Source of the DNA: Reyranella sp.
GTDB lineage: Bacteria > Pseudomonadota > Alphaproteobacteria > Reyranellales > Reyranellaceae
Assembly: GCA_004296815.1 (NCBI GenBank)
Contig: SCVT01000351.1
Span: forward strand, 1 to 7,847
Direction: 5' to 3'
Length of the DNA: 7,847 nt
Shown here: positions 1 through 6,069 of the stretch, one piece after another
Position numbering within the stretch: the stretch's first letter is position 1
How the letters are laid out: every line of letters starts with the position of its first letter
Notes under the pieces: model-generated
The model's input: the letters and a program-made list of their open reading frames with translations, nothing else
What the model was told of the DNA's origin: nothing
Database searches by the model: none
Made by a program: the position numbers and the translations under genes

Positions 1-1
1 G

Positions 2-403
2 GAGACCGACAAGCTCGCCGACGACGCCAAGGTGCGCCGCGTCGTGCTGTGCTCGGGCAAGGTCTACTTCGATCTCGTGGCCGAGCGCCGCAAGCGCAAG
101 ATCGACGACGTCGCGATCATGCGCATCGAGCAGCTCTACCCGTTCCCGTTCACGCGGCTCGGGGTCAGGCTCGCGCAGTATCCCAATGCCGAGGTCGTGT
201 GGTGCCAGGAGGAGCCCGAGAACATGGGCGCCTGGCACTTCGTCGACCGCCGCATCGAGCGCGCGCTGGCCAGCATCGATGCCAAGGCCAAGCGGCCGGC
301 CTATGTCGGCCGCGCCGAGGCCGCGTCGCCCGCCACCGGCTCGGCGCGCACGCATCTCAAGGAACAGGCCGATCTGGTCGACCGCGCTCTCACAGTCGGC
401 TGA
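2..403 (+). CDS. sucA: 2-oxoglutarate dehydrogenase E1 component, C-terminal fragment
   Basis: This is the last 133 codons of the thiamine-diphosphate-dependent E1 subunit, which decarboxylates 2-oxoglutarate and passes the succinyl group to the lipoyl arm of E2. The 5' end lies outside the window and the reading frame enters at base 2. Seen directly are the hallmarks of the E1 C-terminal domain: a VVLCSGKVYFDL strand, the IEQLYPFPF segment, the WCQEEPENMGAWHFV block, and the closing YVGRAEAASPATGS and H-x3-EQ elements. This domain helps form the dimer and, in the family, contributes to allosteric regulation. The active-site thiamine-binding residues are not in the fragment. The gene ends in TGA 27 bp before sucB, so the two are almost certainly cotranscribed. 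The combination of motifs is specific to 2-oxoglutarate dehydrogenase E1, as opposed to pyruvate dehydrogenase E1. Confidence 0.95.
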   Translation, partial: ETDKLADDAKVRRVVLCSGKVYFDLVAERRKRKIDDVAIMRIEQLYPFPFTRLGVRLAQYPNAEVVWCQEEPENMGAWHFVDRRIERALASIDAKAKRPAYVGRAEAASPATGSARTHLKEQADLVDRALTVG

Positions 404-430
404 GCGCGGATAGAGAAGGGGTTCTAAGTC

Positions 431-1663
431 ATGGCCGTCGAGATCAAGGTCCCGGCACTCGGTGAATCGGTCACCGAGGCGACCGTCGCCAAGTGGCTGG
501 TGAAGGCGGGCGACAGCGTCGCCGTCGATCAGCCGCTCTGTGAGCTGGAGACCGACAAGGTCACCGTCGAGGTGAACGCCTCGGTGGCCGGCACCATCGC
601 GGGCCTCGCCGTCGAGGAAGGCGCGTCCGTCCAGGTGGGCGGCGTGCTCTGCCACATCGAAGCCGGCGCCGGTGGCGCCGCTGCCGCGCCGAAGCCTGCT
701 GCGGCTCCTGCCGCTGCGCCGAAGCCCGCCGCTGCCGCACCGGCGCCTGCCGTCGCTGCGCCCGCCGGCGCCAACCTCGCGGCGTCCGGCCCCGCCACGC
801 GCAAGCTTGCCGAGGAGAAGGGCGTGTCCGCCCAGGCCATCCAGCCTTCCGGCAAGGACGGCCGCGCCACCAAGGAAGACGTGCTCGCCGCGATTTCCTC
901 GATCCCGCAGGCCGCCGCTCCGGCTGCGAAGCCCGCCGTTCCCGCCGGCCCGCGCCAGCGCGCCGACCGCGAGGAGCGCGTACGCATGACGCGCCTGCGC
1001 CGCACCATCGCCAACCGCCTCAAGGACGCGCAGAACACCGCGGCCATGCTCACCACCTTCAACGAGGTGGACATGACCAACGTGATGGCGCTGCGCGACC
1101 GGCTGAAGGACGATTTCGAGAAGAAGCACGGCGCCCGTCTGGGCTTCATGTCGTTCTTCGTGAAGGCCTGCATCGCGGGCCTCAAGGAACTGCCGGCGGT
1201 CAACGCCGAGATCGAGGGCGACGAGCTCGTCTACAAGAACTACTACGACATCGGCGTCGCCGTCGGCACGCCCAACGGCCTCGTCGTGCCGGTGCTGCGC
1301 GATGCCGACGCGCTCGACTTCGCGGGTGTGGAGAAGGGCATCGGCGAGCTCGGCCGCAAGGCGCGCGACGGCAAGCTGTCGATCGCCGACCTGACGGGCG
1401 GCACGTTCACCATCTCCAACGGTGGCGTGTACGGCTCGCTGATGTCGACGCCGATCCTGAATCCGCCGCAGTCCGGCATCCTCGGCATGCACAAGATCCA
1501 GCAGCGGCCCATGGCGGTCGGCGGCGAGGTCAAGATCCGGCCGATGATGTACCTCGCTCTGTCGTACGACCACCGCATCATCGACGGCCGCGAGGCCGTG
1601 CTGTTCCTGGTGCGGGTCAAGGAATGCATCGAGGATCCCGAGCGCCTGCTGCTCGGCGTGTGA
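431..1663 (+). CDS. sucB: Dihydrolipoyllysine-residue succinyltransferase (2-oxoglutarate dehydrogenase E2)
   Basis: This is the core subunit of the 2-oxoglutarate dehydrogenase complex, transferring succinyl from the lipoyl arm to CoA. At 410 aa it is of normal length. Visible domains are an N-terminal lipoyl domain (about 2-77) with the lipoylated lysine K43 in ETDKVTVE, an Ala/Pro/Lys-rich flexible linker (about 78-115), a peripheral subunit-binding domain (about 117-155, [11 protein letters not shown]...[11 protein letters not shown]), a second linker, and a catalytic domain from about 180. The catalytic signature is SYDHRIIDG, with His381 and Asp385. The motif [12 protein letters not shown] near the N-terminus is typical of SucB and argues against the pyruvate or branched-chain E2. 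There is a single lipoyl domain, as usual for SucB. The start is supported by a GAGAAGGGG purine run about 10 nt upstream. The gene lies between sucA and lpd with a 10-bp gap to the latter. Confidence 0.97.
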   Translation: MAVEIKVPALGESVTEATVAKWLVKAGDSVAVDQPLCELETDKVTVEVNASVAGTIAGLAVEEGASVQVGGVLCHIEAGAGGAAAAPKPAAAPAAAPKPAAAAPAPAVAAPAGANLAASGPATRKLAEEKGVSAQAIQPSGKDGRATKEDVLAAISSIPQAAAPAAKPAVPAGPRQRADREERVRMTRLRRTIANRLKDAQNTAAMLTTFNEVDMTNVMALRDRLKDDFEKKHGARLGFMSFFVKACIAGLKELPAVNAEIEGDELVYKNYYDIGVAVGTPNGLVVPVLRDADALDFAGVEKGIGELGRKARDGKLSIADLTGGTFTISNGGVYGSLMSTPILNPPQSGILGMHKIQQRPMAVGGEVKIRPMMYLALSYDHRIIDGREAVLFLVRVKECIEDPERLLLGV

Positions 1664-1673
1664 GGACAAGCGT

Positions 1674-3086
1674 ATGGCCAACGAGACATTCGACCTCGTC
1701 GTGATCGGCGCCGGTCCGGGCGGCTATGTCGCCGCGATCCGCGCCTCCCAGCTCGGCCTCAAGGTCGCCGTCGTCGAGAAGCGCGCGACGCTCGGCGGCA
1801 CCTGCCTGAACGTCGGCTGCATCCCGTCGAAAGCGCTGCTGCAGTCCTCGCACCTCTTCGAGGAAGCGGGCCACGATCTCGCGACCCACGGCGTCGTGGT
1901 CGGCGCGCCCAAGCTCGACTTCGCCCAGCTCATGAAGCGCAAGGGCGAGGTTGTCGAGGCGACGACCAAGGGCGTGGCGTTCCTCTTCAAGAAGAACAAG
2001 ATCGCCTCCTACACCGGCTCCGGCCGCATCGAGGCCGCGGGATCGGTCGCGGTGGTGGGCGACGACGGCGCGGTGAAGGATACGCTGGCGACCAAGAACA
2101 TCCTGATCGCCTCGGGCTCGGAAGTGACACCGCTGCCCGGCGTCACCATCGACGAGAAGAAGATCGTCTCCTCGACCGGCGCGCTGGAACTTTCGGAAGT
2201 GCCCAAGCGCCTGGTCGTGGTCGGCGCCGGCATCATCGGCCTCGAGCTGGGCTCGGTGTGGCGTCGTCTCGGCAGCGACGTCACGGTCGTCGAGTTCCTC
2301 GACCGCATCACGCCGGGCGTCGACGACGAGGTCACCAAGTTCTTCCAGCGCGCGCTTGCGAAGCAGGGCCTGAAGTTCAAGCTGGGCGCCAAGGTCACCA
2401 AGGCGGATGCCTCGGGTGCGGGCGTCACGCTGACGGTCGAACCTGCCAAGGGAGGTGCCGCCGAGACGCTGGAGGCCGACGTCGTGCTGGTCTCGATCGG
2501 CCGCCGTCCGTACGTGGCGGGCCTCGGCCTCGACAAGGCAGGCGTCAAGCTGACCGAGCGCGGCCGCATCGCCGTCGACGGCCATTTCCAGACGTCGGTG
2601 CCCGGCATCTACGCGATCGGCGACGTGATCGATGGCCCGATGCTTGCGCACAAGGCGAGCGAGGACGGCGTCGCCTGCGTCGAGACCATCGCGGGCCAGA
2701 AGGGCCACGTGAACTGGGACCTCGTGCCCTCGATCATCTACACGCAGCCCGAGGTGGCCTGGGTCGGCAAGACCGAGGAACAACTCAAGGCAGCGGGCGT
2801 TGCCTACAAGGTCGGCAAGTACCCGTTCAGCGCCGACCCGCGCAGCCGCGCGAACGGGGCGACGGAGGGGTTCGTGAAGGTGCTGGCCGACAAGGCGACG
2901 GACAAGGTGCTGGGCGTGCACATCTTCGGTGCGGAAGCCGGCACGATGATCGCCGAAGCGGCACTCGCCATGGAGTTCTCCGCCTCGGCCGAGGATATCG
3001 GCCGCGTCTGCCACGCCCATCCCACGGTCAACGAGGCGATGAAGGAAGCAGCCTTGGCCGCCTGGGAAAAGCCGATCCACCTCTAG
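1674..3086 (+). CDS. lpd: Dihydrolipoyl dehydrogenase (E3)
   Basis: This flavoprotein reoxidises dihydrolipoyl-E2 and reduces NAD+. As the third gene of the sucA-sucB-lpd run it is probably the E3 of the 2-oxoglutarate complex, though alphaproteobacterial E3 proteins can also serve other 2-oxoacid complexes. The 470-aa length is standard. The N-terminal FAD fold shows GAGPGGYVAA (12-21). The redox disulfide is C44/C49 in GGTCLNVGCIPSK. The NAD-binding GAGIIGLELG is at 184-193, the second FAD motif is YAIGDVIDGPMLAHKA, and the C-terminal interface domain carries the catalytic dyad His449/Glu454 (HAHPTVNE). The ATG is preceded by GAGGA, which overlaps the sucB stop codon, 8-9 nt upstream and so suggests translational coupling. 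Nothing is missing from the active site. A long open frame on the opposite strand is a GC-bias shadow. Confidence 0.97.
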   Translation: MANETFDLVVIGAGPGGYVAAIRASQLGLKVAVVEKRATLGGTCLNVGCIPSKALLQSSHLFEEAGHDLATHGVVVGAPKLDFAQLMKRKGEVVEATTKGVAFLFKKNKIASYTGSGRIEAAGSVAVVGDDGAVKDTLATKNILIASGSEVTPLPGVTIDEKKIVSSTGALELSEVPKRLVVVGAGIIGLELGSVWRRLGSDVTVVEFLDRITPGVDDEVTKFFQRALAKQGLKFKLGAKVTKADASGAGVTLTVEPAKGGAAETLEADVVLVSIGRRPYVAGLGLDKAGVKLTERGRIAVDGHFQTSVPGIYAIGDVIDGPMLAHKASEDGVACVETIAGQKGHVNWDLVPSIIYTQPEVAWVGKTEEQLKAAGVAYKVGKYPFSADPRSRANGATEGFVKVLADKATDKVLGVHIFGAEAGTMIAEAALAMEFSASAEDIGRVCHAHPTVNEAMKEAALAAWEKPIHL

Positions 3087-3093
3087 GCACCTC

Positions 3094-3399
3094 ATGCGCA
3101 AGCCGCTGATGGCGCTTGCGATCGTGGCCTGCCTGGTCATGTCGGTGGTCGGCGGATTCATTCCGATCCTGCAGGGCTGGATCTTCTTCGTGCTCGCGCT
3201 CTACCTGCTCGCGACCGAGTTCGAGACCGGCCGCGTCTGGGTGCAGCGCGCACGCCGGCGCTGGCCGTGGCTCAACCGCTGGATCGTGCGCGCCCGCGAG
3301 CACAAGTGGGCGCCCAAGCACCTCAAGGAATTCGAGGATTTGACGGATCCGTGGGCCCCAGATCAGGGGCGACCGGATCAGGAGCCGAAGCCGCGATAG
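3094..3399 (+). CDS. Small PGPGW-type transmembrane protein
   Basis: This is a 101-aa inner-membrane protein of unknown function. Two hydrophobic segments (about 4-21 and 26-41) are joined by a short turn containing FIPILQGW, followed by an ATEFETGRVWVQRARRRW segment. This layout matches the putative transmembrane family named PGPGW (two helices around an IP-x-LPGW turn, then an acidic-basic amphipathic stretch). Here the proline of PGW is replaced by Gln, so the signature is slightly degenerate. The tail from about residue 65 is hydrophilic and charged, likely cytoplasmic. It starts 7 bp after the lpd stop and is probably read through from the sucAB-lpd operon. Only a weak AGG serves as ribosome-binding site, so expression may rely on coupling to lpd. 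The 3' end overlaps the convergent anti-sigma gene by 22 nt. Family assignment is from remembered motifs. Confidence 0.75.
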   Translation: MRKPLMALAIVACLVMSVVGGFIPILQGWIFFVLALYLLATEFETGRVWVQRARRRWPWLNRWIVRAREHKWAPKHLKEFEDLTDPWAPDQGRPDQEPKPR

Positions 3400-4151
3400 A
3401 CGGCCTCGGCGATCGGCAGCAGCTCCTCGCGCGTCGCCGTCGCGGTCACGGCGAAGCCGAAGCCCTGGTCGATCCAGGCGAAGGTCGCGGCATCGCCTTC
3501 CTTCTGGAAGCGGAACGCCGTCTCTGTGCCGTCGGCGGCACGGACGTAGATCGTGAGCCGTCGCCCGCTCGCATCGTCGTACATGAGCTGCGCCGCCGCC
3601 CCGCTGCCGCCCGGCAGCAGCCGCCCGCCCATCAGCCGGTAGCCGAAGCCCGAGAGGTCGGGCGCCACGAGCTTGCGGCCGAGTCGCTTGGACAGCCACT
3701 GCAGCAGGTGCTGCTCCTGCTGAACGCCGACCTCGACCGGATGCGCCACCTCGACCACGAAGGTGCGATACGCGGCCGTCGCGCCCTGCGCCACGCCCAC
3801 GGTCGGGGCCGTGGCGACGGGCGAGGGGGTGATTCCGCCAACGACTTGGGGGGCGAACCAGCCCGTGGTCGCACCGACCGCGAAGATCGCCACCGCGGCC
3901 GCGATGTTGGTCCAGAGCCTGGCGCGCGGCGCGCGTTGCGCCGCCGCGAGGTTGGCGATGCGCAGGCGGGCGGGGACCGGCTCGTCGAACTTGGCCTGCA
4001 GGGCGGCGCGCAGCTCGTCGCGTTGGCGGCGCTCGGCGGCGACCCTTTGGGCGAGGGCGGGATTGGCCGCGAGATGTGCCTCGACCGCGGCGCGACGCTC
4101 TCCGTCCAGACGGTCGTCGATGAAGGCCTGCAGTTCGTCTTCGCCGATCAT
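3378..4151 (-). CDS. Single-pass membrane anti-sigma factor
   Basis: This 257-aa protein probably binds and inhibits the ECF sigma factor encoded just upstream. The N-terminal cytoplasmic part (about 1-76) has the anti-sigma pattern: ELQAFIDDRLDGERRAAVEAHLAANPAL, as in the RsiW-like/COG5662 group. It lacks the HxxxCxxC zinc motif of ZAS-type anti-sigma factors, and there is no cysteine in the protein. One hydrophobic segment (about 79-100, ending GWFAP) would cross the inner membrane. The remaining roughly 155 residues would be periplasmic and include GYRLMGGRLLPGG and an AAQLMYDDASGRRLTIYVR block recalled from alphaproteobacterial members. Its ATG overlaps the sigma stop codon in ATGA, a classic coupling arrangement that keeps the two proteins in balance. 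The signal and the release mechanism, whether proteolysis or conformational change, cannot be read from the sequence. Confidence 0.85.
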   Translation of the reverse strand: MIGEDELQAFIDDRLDGERRAAVEAHLAANPALAQRVAAERRQRDELRAALQAKFDEPVPARLRIANLAAAQRAPRARLWTNIAAAVAIFAVGATTGWFAPQVVGGITPSPVATAPTVGVAQGATAAYRTFVVEVAHPVEVGVQQEQHLLQWLSKRLGRKLVAPDLSGFGYRLMGGRLLPGGSGAAAQLMYDDASGRRLTIYVRAADGTETAFRFQKEGDAATFAWIDQGFGFAVTATATREELLPIAEAVYRGFGS

Positions 4152-4654
4152 TTCACTCTCCGAAGCAGCGTCGTGCGCCCGGTTTCCAGAATCGACCGCA
4201 GCCGCTGCCGTCCGCGCGACAGCCGCGACATCACCGTGCCGGCCGGCACGCCCATCACCTTCGCCGCATCGTCGTAGGACAGGTCCTCGACGCCGACCAG
4301 CAGCAGCAGCGACTTCTGCTCCTCCGGGAGCTGGTCGAGGGCCGCCAGCATGTCCTGCATCTCGAGGCCTGCGTCCTGACGGGCGGCGACGGAAGGCGCC
4401 GCCGCATCGTCGATGCCGACGTGCGGCCCGCGGCGCTGCCGCTGGCGCAAAGCCGAGACGTGCAGGTTGCGCAGAATCGTGAACAGCCAGGCGCGCAGGT
4501 CGCCGTCGGGACGGCGCTGGCCCCAGCGCTGCAACGCGCGCTCCAGCGTGTCCTGCACCAGATCGTCGGCCGCGTCGTGGTCGCGCACCAGCGCCCAGGC
4601 GAAGCGGCGCAGCGCCGGGATCAGCGGTTCGAGCAGGGCTTCCGCGTCGGCCAT
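4148..4654 (-). CDS. ECF-family RNA polymerase sigma factor
   Basis: This is a 168-aa group 4 (extracytoplasmic function) sigma factor. Region 2 spans about 8-75, with the DAADDLVQDTLERAL core-binding/-10 helix (27-41) and DLRAWLFTILRNL (52-64). Region 4 spans about 103-155, with LPEEQKSLLLLVGVEDLSYDDAAKVMGVPAGTVMSRLSRGRQRLR-type helix-turn-helix residues for -35 recognition. A variable linker of about 25 residues joins them and region 3 is absent, as expected for ECF factors. It overlaps the anti-sigma gene by 4 nt and lies downstream of a COG4315-type secreted protein, so the three are likely one operon. The ribosome-binding purines (GGGGAGGAG) lie inside a stable hairpin and are spaced 12-14 nt from the ATG, which is rather long; a weaker GAG sits 5 nt upstream of the ATG. 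I do not assign a numbered ECF group. Confidence 0.93.
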   Translation of the reverse strand: MADAEALLEPLIPALRRFAWALVRDHDAADDLVQDTLERALQRWGQRRPDGDLRAWLFTILRNLHVSALRQRQRRGPHVGIDDAAAPSVAARQDAGLEMQDMLAALDQLPEEQKSLLLLVGVEDLSYDDAAKVMGVPAGTVMSRLSRGRQRLRSILETGRTTLLRRVK

Positions 4655-4666
4655 GGAGACTCTTTA

Positions 4667-4693
4667 CTCCTCCCCTGCATCGCAGGGGAGGAG
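4667..4693 (-). promoter_or_regulatory. Perfect 12-bp hairpin holding the sigma-factor Shine-Dalgarno
   Basis: Bases 4667-4678 and 4682-4693 are exact reverse complements with a 3-nt loop. In the transcript from the secreted-protein gene, the 3' arm is GCAGGGGAGGAG, containing the best anti-SD match upstream of the sigma ATG (4654). The hairpin begins 13 nt after the stop of the upstream gene. There is no U-run after the stem, so it is not a standard intrinsic terminator. It could damp sigma translation, protect the upstream message, or act as a partial attenuator. Confidence 0.6.
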
Positions 4694-4706
4694 CAGGAGA
4701 GCGGAC

Positions 4707-5093
4707 CTACTTCGCGACGTGCCAGGCGCCGTTCAGGAAGCCGTCGCCCGTCTTGTCGCCGGCCTTGGTGTCCTTGGCGAAGGCGTAGAGCGGCTTGCCC
4801 TTGTAGGCCCACTGCTTCAGCCCGTCGTCGCGGGTGATGATCGTCCAGTCGCCGGCTGCCTTGGCGCCGTCGCCCGCCAGCGCGGGCGGCCAGTTGGTGG
4901 CGCACTGGCCGTTGCACACCGACTTGCCGGGCGTCGCGTCCTTGTCGAACGTGTAGAGCGTCATGCCCTTGGCGGTGACGAACATGCCGTCCTTCATCAT
5001 GGGCGGGCTCGTGGTCGCGGGCTCGGCGGCGAAGGCCGCGCCGGCGGCGAGCACCGCCAGGAGGGCGGCGGCGGAAAGCATCGATTTCAACAT
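4707..5093 (-). CDS. Secreted COG4315-type protein (Yx(F/W/Y)xxD repeat)
   Basis: This 128-aa exported protein has unknown biochemical role. An N-terminal signal peptide (about 1-22, hydrophobic AALLAVLAAGAAFA, cleavage probably A22/A23) has no lipobox cysteine, so the mature protein should be soluble in the periplasm. That differs from many family members annotated as lipoproteins. Two copies of the family's repeat are visible: GMTLYTFDKD (43-52) and GKPLYAFAKD (99-108). The CNGQCATNWPP segment (C60, C64) is also characteristic, and the protein ends GDGFLNGAWHV, again a family hallmark. The start has a GGGAG site 7 nt upstream. As first gene before an ECF sigma/anti-sigma pair and just downstream of a candidate ECF promoter, it may be a regulon target or part of the sensing circuit; this is inference. 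The CxxxC pair could be redox active, which would need testing. Confidence 0.88.
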   Translation of the reverse strand: MLKSMLSAAALLAVLAAGAAFAAEPATTSPPMMKDGMFVTAKGMTLYTFDKDATPGKSVCNGQCATNWPPALAGDGAKAAGDWTIITRDDGLKQWAYKGKPLYAFAKDTKAGDKTGDGFLNGAWHVAK

Positions 5094-5106
5094 TCTCTGT
5101 CTCCCA

Positions 5107-5121
5107 TGCAGACGATCTGCA
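5107..5121. repeat. Perfect inverted repeat TGCAGA-N3-TCTGCA
   Basis: Two 6-bp arms (5107-5112 and 5116-5121) are separated by CGA. The repeat lies in the predicted 5' leader of the secreted-protein transcript, 1 nt upstream of its GGGAG ribosome-binding site. It could be a small leader hairpin or a protein-binding dyad. It is short enough that chance cannot be excluded. Confidence 0.4.
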
Positions 5122-5129
5122 GGGAGGAA

Positions 5130-5154
5130 GACGCCTGGCGGCCGGGTTTATTCC
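5130..5154 (-). promoter_or_regulatory. Candidate ECF-sigma promoter of the secreted protein/sigma/anti-sigma operon
   Basis: On the - strand, GGAAT (5154-5150, within GGGAATAAA) is followed after exactly 16 nt by CGTC (5133-5130). Many ECF sigma factors recognise a GGAAC/GGAAT -35 and a CGT-type -10 with about 16-17 nt between, so both sequence and spacing fit. The predicted start of transcription would be near 5123, giving a leader of about 30 nt before the ATG at 5093. The downstream operon encodes an ECF sigma factor, making autoregulation the simplest reading. No experiment or alignment supports this yet. Confidence 0.5.
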
Positions 5155-5158
5155 CGGC
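5141..5158. repeat. Inverted repeat GCCGGG-N6-CCCGGC over the candidate -35 element
   Basis: Perfect 6-bp arms at 5141-5146 and 5153-5158 surround TTTATT, which is the AATAAA part of the candidate ECF -35 element on the other strand. It may be a chance GC-rich dyad or an operator overlapping the promoter. Confidence 0.35.
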
Positions 5159-5186
5159 ATCGTGCTTTTTTCCGGGATGGGCCCAT

Positions 5187-5216
5187 TTGACGGCCGGGCC
5201 TTCCGCGCGAGAGGAT
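5187..5216 (+). promoter_or_regulatory. Weak candidate promoter for the VOC gene
   Basis: TTGACG (5187-5192) is a good -35 match. The only nearby -10 candidate is GAGGAT (5211-5216), 18 nt away and a poor match. It would place transcription start near 5223, very close to the ribosome-binding site GGGAGGG (5231-5237 region) and the ATG at 5241. It is offered as a possibility only. Confidence 0.25.
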
Positions 5217-5240
5217 TGGCCAAATCCCCGGGAGGGAACC

Positions 5241-5816
5241 ATGGACAAGCCGGTCACGCCGCGCGGCATCAACCATCTCGTGCTCAATGTCCGCGACATC
5301 GAGGAGTCGCACCGCTTCTGGACGGAGATCGTGGGCTTCCGCCAGGTCGGCCAGATCAAGCCGACGGCAGAGCGGCCCAATCCGCCCAAGATGCGCTTCT
5401 ACTCGGGCGTCCGCGAGGACGGCACCAGCCATCACCACGACATCGCCCTGGTCGAGAACCGGGACCTGCCGCCGCCGCCCAAGGAATGGGCGATGTTCGG
5501 CATGCCGGTCGCGGTGAACCACATCGCCATCACCATGCCCGACCGCGAGGCCTGGCTCGCCCATCTCGAATACCTGCAGAAGAAGGGCGTGAAGTTCGAC
5601 CGCCGGGTCGAGCACGGCATGACCCACAGCCTCTACATCCACGATCCCAACGGCTACGGCGTCGAGTTCGTCTACGACCTGCCCAAGGAGGTCTGGAAAG
5701 GCGACATCGACGGCGCGCTGAACTACGTGAAGATCCTGCCGACCGAGGGCGCCGAGGCACTCGACGACCGCACCGAGGGCGTGCCGGTCTTCAGGCAGAA
5801 GCAGCCGGCGGAATAG
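5241..5816 (+). CDS. VOC-superfamily protein (glyoxalase/extradiol dioxygenase fold)
   Basis: This 191-aa cytosolic protein is built of two beta-alpha-beta-beta-beta modules. Module 1 begins RGINHLVLNVRDIEESHRFWTEIVGF and has a THR-Ser-His cluster ending HHHDIALVEN. Module 2 begins VNHIAITMPDREAWLAHLEYLQKKGV and ends IHDPNGYGVEFVYD. Likely metal-site residues are His12, His66 (or a neighbour in the H64-H66 run), His94 and Glu142, the usual positions in glyoxalase and extradiol ring-cleavage enzymes. The substrate cannot be told; ring-cleavage dioxygenase, lyase or resistance protein are all possible. The start is chosen at 5241 because GGGAGGG lies just upstream and the fold begins within ten residues; the frame stays open far upstream only because of high GC. 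The gene stands alone on the + strand, divergent from the sigma operon and overlapping the DUF1971 gene by 26 nt at its 3' end. Confidence 0.88.
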   Translation: MDKPVTPRGINHLVLNVRDIEESHRFWTEIVGFRQVGQIKPTAERPNPPKMRFYSGVREDGTSHHHDIALVENRDLPPPPKEWAMFGMPVAVNHIAITMPDREAWLAHLEYLQKKGVKFDRRVEHGMTHSLYIHDPNGYGVEFVYDLPKEVWKGDIDGALNYVKILPTEGAEALDDRTEGVPVFRQKQPAE

Positions 5817-6069
5817 GCATCACGTCGTAGAAATCCACCTGCATGCGCATCGGGCCCACGGGCTCGACGCGATGGGTCTGCTCGGGCAGGACGAGGCCGG
5901 GACGCTCCGGCGTCAGGATCGCCTCGTCGTTTGCGACGACGAGCTTCAGCTTCCCTTCGATCACGCGGATCACGCCCCACACGCCCGCCTTGGTCCGGTG
6001 CTCCCCGCGCAGGCCCGCGGGAAGAGTCGTCTCGTCGAACACCGGCGTGGAGCGGTAGGGCGTCGGCAT
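5791..6069 (-). CDS. DUF1971 family protein (YeaR/TehB N-terminal-like, cupin type)
   Basis: This 92-aa protein is of the DUF1971 family, a small cupin-like domain found in E. coli YeaR and fused to some TehB tellurite-resistance proteins. Family motifs seen are TTLPAGLRGEHRTKAGVWG (with His24), a VIEGKLKLVV strand, LTPERPGLVLPEQTHRVEP (with His66) and a closing MQVDFYD. The histidines could bind a metal, which is a guess from the fold. Molecular function is not established. It is the last gene of the haemoglobin-oxidase operon: its ATG shares its A with the TGA of the oxidase gene (TGATG), so translation is probably by restart. In E. coli yeaR is known to respond to nitrate and nitric oxide through NarL and NsrR, which fits its place beside an NsrR-like gene. 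The 3' end overlaps the VOC gene. Confidence 0.82.
   Translation of the reverse strand: MPTPYRSTPVFDETTLPAGLRGEHRTKAGVWGVIRVIEGKLKLVVANDEAILTPERPGLVLPEQTHRVEPVGPMRMQVDFYDVMPIPPAASA

Noticed and set aside
672..775. Repetitive Ala/Pro/Lys-coding sequence in sucB that looks like tandem repeats
   Set aside because: This is the normal flexible linker after the E2 lipoyl domain, with codon-level redundancy and not a DNA repeat of separate interest.
1617..3161. Very long open frame on the - strand across lpd
   Set aside because: It lies exactly opposite a gene with complete E3 motifs, and its composition (rich in Arg, Asp, Gly, Ala, Leu) is what the antisense of GC-rich codons gives. No recognisable domain.
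3267..4482. Long + strand open frames across the anti-sigma and sigma genes
   Set aside because: They are shadows of the two - strand genes, which have recognisable domains, an ATGA coupling and sensible starts.
4667..4693. Reading the 12-bp hairpin as a standard intrinsic terminator
   Set aside because: No U-run follows the stem in either direction (UAAAGAG follows on the - strand), and the sigma gene directly downstream has no other evident promoter.
4413..5240. Upstream in-frame extension of the VOC protein to a start near 4413
   Set aside because: The extension is antisense to the sigma and secreted-protein genes and has low-complexity Arg/Gly/Ala content. A strong ribosome-binding site and the fold start support 5241.
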